The notes beneath the pieces are model-generated. The model made no database searches, had not been told where the DNA came from, and saw nothing but the letters and a program-made list of their open reading frames with translations. The translations under genes were made by a program, and so were the position numbers. A DNA stretch of 64,000 nucleotides from Methylosinus sp. Sm6 (GTDB lineage: Bacteria; Pseudomonadota; Alphaproteobacteria; Rhizobiales; Beijerinckiaceae). Positions 62,711-64,000 of the stretch are shown here, piece by piece; the stretch's first letter is position 1; each line of letters starts with the position of its first letter. The stretch is from the NCBI RefSeq assembly GCF_019802345.1, contig NZ_JAINDZ010000006.1, positions 100,888-164,887 of the forward strand. The letters run 5' to 3'.

Positions 62711-63781
62711 TCAGCCACGAAACTGGATCAGCCGGCCCTCGCTCCGGCCGTGACGGACGAAATGCAGCAGCGGGCCTCCCCGAAACTGCAGAACGTCGGT
62801 ATTCTTGCGCACATAGAACGTCTCGTCGAAGCCGAGACGCTTCAGCCGCGCAATCTCCAGCCGTTCGAACAGCTTCGCTACGGGATAGAAGCCGCTGGCC
62901 AAGGCGAAGGCCGTCAGCGGACCGGGGCGCGTGAGCCGCTCCACGAGAAGACGATGCTGCCCGGCGACGGCCTCGAGCCGTATGGCGGCGTGAATATGCT
63001 CCCGCAGACGATGATTGGAGATTTGCGCGACGCCGGCCAGCGCGCGGAATTTTCGGCGGTGCGTCAAATGCGTGGTCAGGACGATGAGATATTGGCTGGA
63101 GCGCCGCCGTTCTCGTCGCAGCTCCCGCACGCTCGGGCGCTCGCCGCGCAGGAGGCGCAGCGTCGTCTCCTTCAGACGGCCGATCTCATGCAGATAGAGC
63201 GTTGCTCCATGTCCGCAGTAGGGGAGGATCAGCTCCTCGAAATTCTGCGGCGGCATGATCGCTTTGAGCGCTTGCGCGTGCAGGCGATCGGGATCGCGAT
63301 CGTCATAGACGATGACGAACTTGCAGGAGCGGGCCAAGGAGTCGGCGGCGATGACATAGCGCCAGCCGATCGCGGGATCGGCTCGGAACCGCGCGTCGAA
63401 CGACGGGGCCACGCTGTATTGCGGCGAATAGGCGACGACGATGTCGAGCTTCAGCAGCTTCGAGAAGGCGATCGCTGCGTAGGCGCCCATGGAGTTGCCC
63501 ATGGAGACCCGCGACTCGTATCCCTTTTCGACGCAGAGCGCGTCGATTCTCGCGAATATGTCGAAGGGGGTCTCCTGAAACCAGTCGTCGGCGCTCGATT
63601 TGAAGGCGATCACATCATAGCCCTCGAGCAGAAGGAAATCGCCGCCGAAGCTGTTGCCGCCGAGGATGCGATTGCCGCGCCCGCTGAACACGAAAGCGAG
63701 CTTTCGGCGCTCGTTCTCGTCGTTCCAGAAATAGTCGATGCGCAAGCTCGTCGACGCGTAGATATTGCTGCAGCCCAACAT
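62711..63781 (-). CDS. Alpha/beta-hydrolase-fold protein with a polysaccharide-type C-terminal repeat motif
   Basis: The 356-residue product starts MLGCSNIYASTSLRIDYFWN. A lone elbow GNSMGAYAAIAFSKLLKLD resembles the GxSxG nucleophile, and YDDRDPDRLHAQ and YCGHGATLYLHEIG could supply Asp and His. The C-terminus has LGFDETFYVRKNTDVLQFRG, then LLHFVRHGRSEGRLIQFRG, which matches the '..FY...N.DV......PL.HY..HG..EGR' repeat of surface-glycan proteins. The open frame extends to 63967, but the start at 63781 gives a sensible N-terminus. It starts directly after tRNA-Tyr on the opposite strand. Function unproven. Confidence 0.75.
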   Translation of the reverse strand: MLGCSNIYASTSLRIDYFWNDENERRKLAFVFSGRGNRILGGNSFGGDFLLLEGYDVIAFKSSADDWFQETPFDIFARIDALCVEKGYESRVSMGNSMGAYAAIAFSKLLKLDIVVAYSPQYSVAPSFDARFRADPAIGWRYVIAADSLARSCKFVIVYDDRDPDRLHAQALKAIMPPQNFEELILPYCGHGATLYLHEIGRLKETTLRLLRGERPSVRELRRERRRSSQYLIVLTTHLTHRRKFRALAGVAQISNHRLREHIHAAIRLEAVAGQHRLLVERLTRPGPLTAFALASGFYPVAKLFERLEIARLKRLGFDETFYVRKNTDVLQFRGGPLLHFVRHGRSEGRLIQFRG

Positions 63782-63837
63782 CGTCGGTCGCTCGTTCGAG
63801 CCAGTGACTTGCGTCAATGAAATGAAGGGCGCTCGAC

Positions 63838-63870
63838 GCTCCCTCCCCAGCCCTCCCCCGCTTCGCGGGC
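63838..63870. repeat. Family B palindromic repeat near the right end
   Basis: Two ccctcccc-type runs, then cccgcttcgcgggc, match the family B pattern. Beyond it to the window end lies no recognisable gene, but ggccgggcttgtccc (63911-63925) looks like another dispersed repeat. Confidence 0.5.
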
Positions 63871-64000
63871 TACCGCATGCACACATCTTGGAATGCGCAG
63901 CGCCGTCATGGCCGGGCTTGTCCCACGGCTGTCCGGCACAAAAATTGGTTGTACAAGCGCATGACATTGATTCTAATCCGGTCCTGAGTTTGGCGACTCG

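Overview
The window is GC-rich (mostly about 65-70% G+C by eye) and carries ordinary chromosomal genes of an alphaproteobacterium of the Rhizobiales type. Signs of this are the pdxA-rsmA pair, rplKA behind secE-nusG, a separate PurS, an IalB-family protein, HspQ and a MaeB-type malic enzyme with a phosphotransacetylase tail. A malyl-CoA/CitE-type lyase (serine or ethylmalonyl-CoA cycle), a class I PHA synthase, an ExaC-like aldehyde dehydrogenase with its regulator, and several small c-type cytochromes fit a serine-cycle methylotroph, for example a relative of Methylosinus or Methylocystis. That placement is inference: no methane or methanol oxidation genes lie in the window.

Layout. 1-3553: pdxA end, rsmA, a small gene, secE-nusG, rplK-rplA (rplJ/rplL do not follow). 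3582-6199: a sugar transferase-like protein, a cation diffusion facilitator, xseB. 6243-11294: an RND efflux pump and adaptor with a MarR regulator. 11490-14801: small exported proteins and a CorA-type channel. 14806-15740: purQ and purS. 15840-17447: a low-GC, single-gene island coding for an OLD-like ATPase with a TOPRIM-like tail, the best candidate for acquired defence or mobile DNA. 17662-20271: a GAF-Fis regulator, a palindromic operator and an aldehyde dehydrogenase. 20441-22321: minCDE. 22370-26860: two cytochromes c, a deleted copy of an aminotransferase gene, an exported DJ-1/PfpI protein, a GlxA-type regulator, and the intact aminotransferase. 27683-29968: PHA synthase. 30005-34328: a MerR regulator, lptE and leuS. 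34480-37451: glpD, then soxR with a near-perfect SoxR box facing an SDR gene. 37667-43739: a gene fragment, maeB, a PiT transporter, pyrE, cytochrome c. 43827-48938: an NTF2-like protein, a membrane protein, a degenerate adenylate-forming protein overlapping a solute-binding protein gene, and an IalB-like protein. 49206-51903: hspQ, the CoA-ester lyase and several very small genes. 52158-57751: a TonB-dependent receptor with a Cys-rich partner, divergent from a two-component system, then an Rrf2 regulator. 58070-64000: a small membrane protein, a LuxR-type regulator with a degenerate receiver, a DUF218 protein, two hydrolase-fold proteins, a glycosyltransferase and tRNA-Tyr.

A second layer is a set of dispersed palindromic repeats of at least three families. 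One pair lies inside the coding sequence of the lptE lipoprotein signal peptide. Another separates the two cytochrome c genes, and a larger inverted repeat precedes the LuxR-type regulator. No transposase, CRISPR array, rRNA or prophage was seen.
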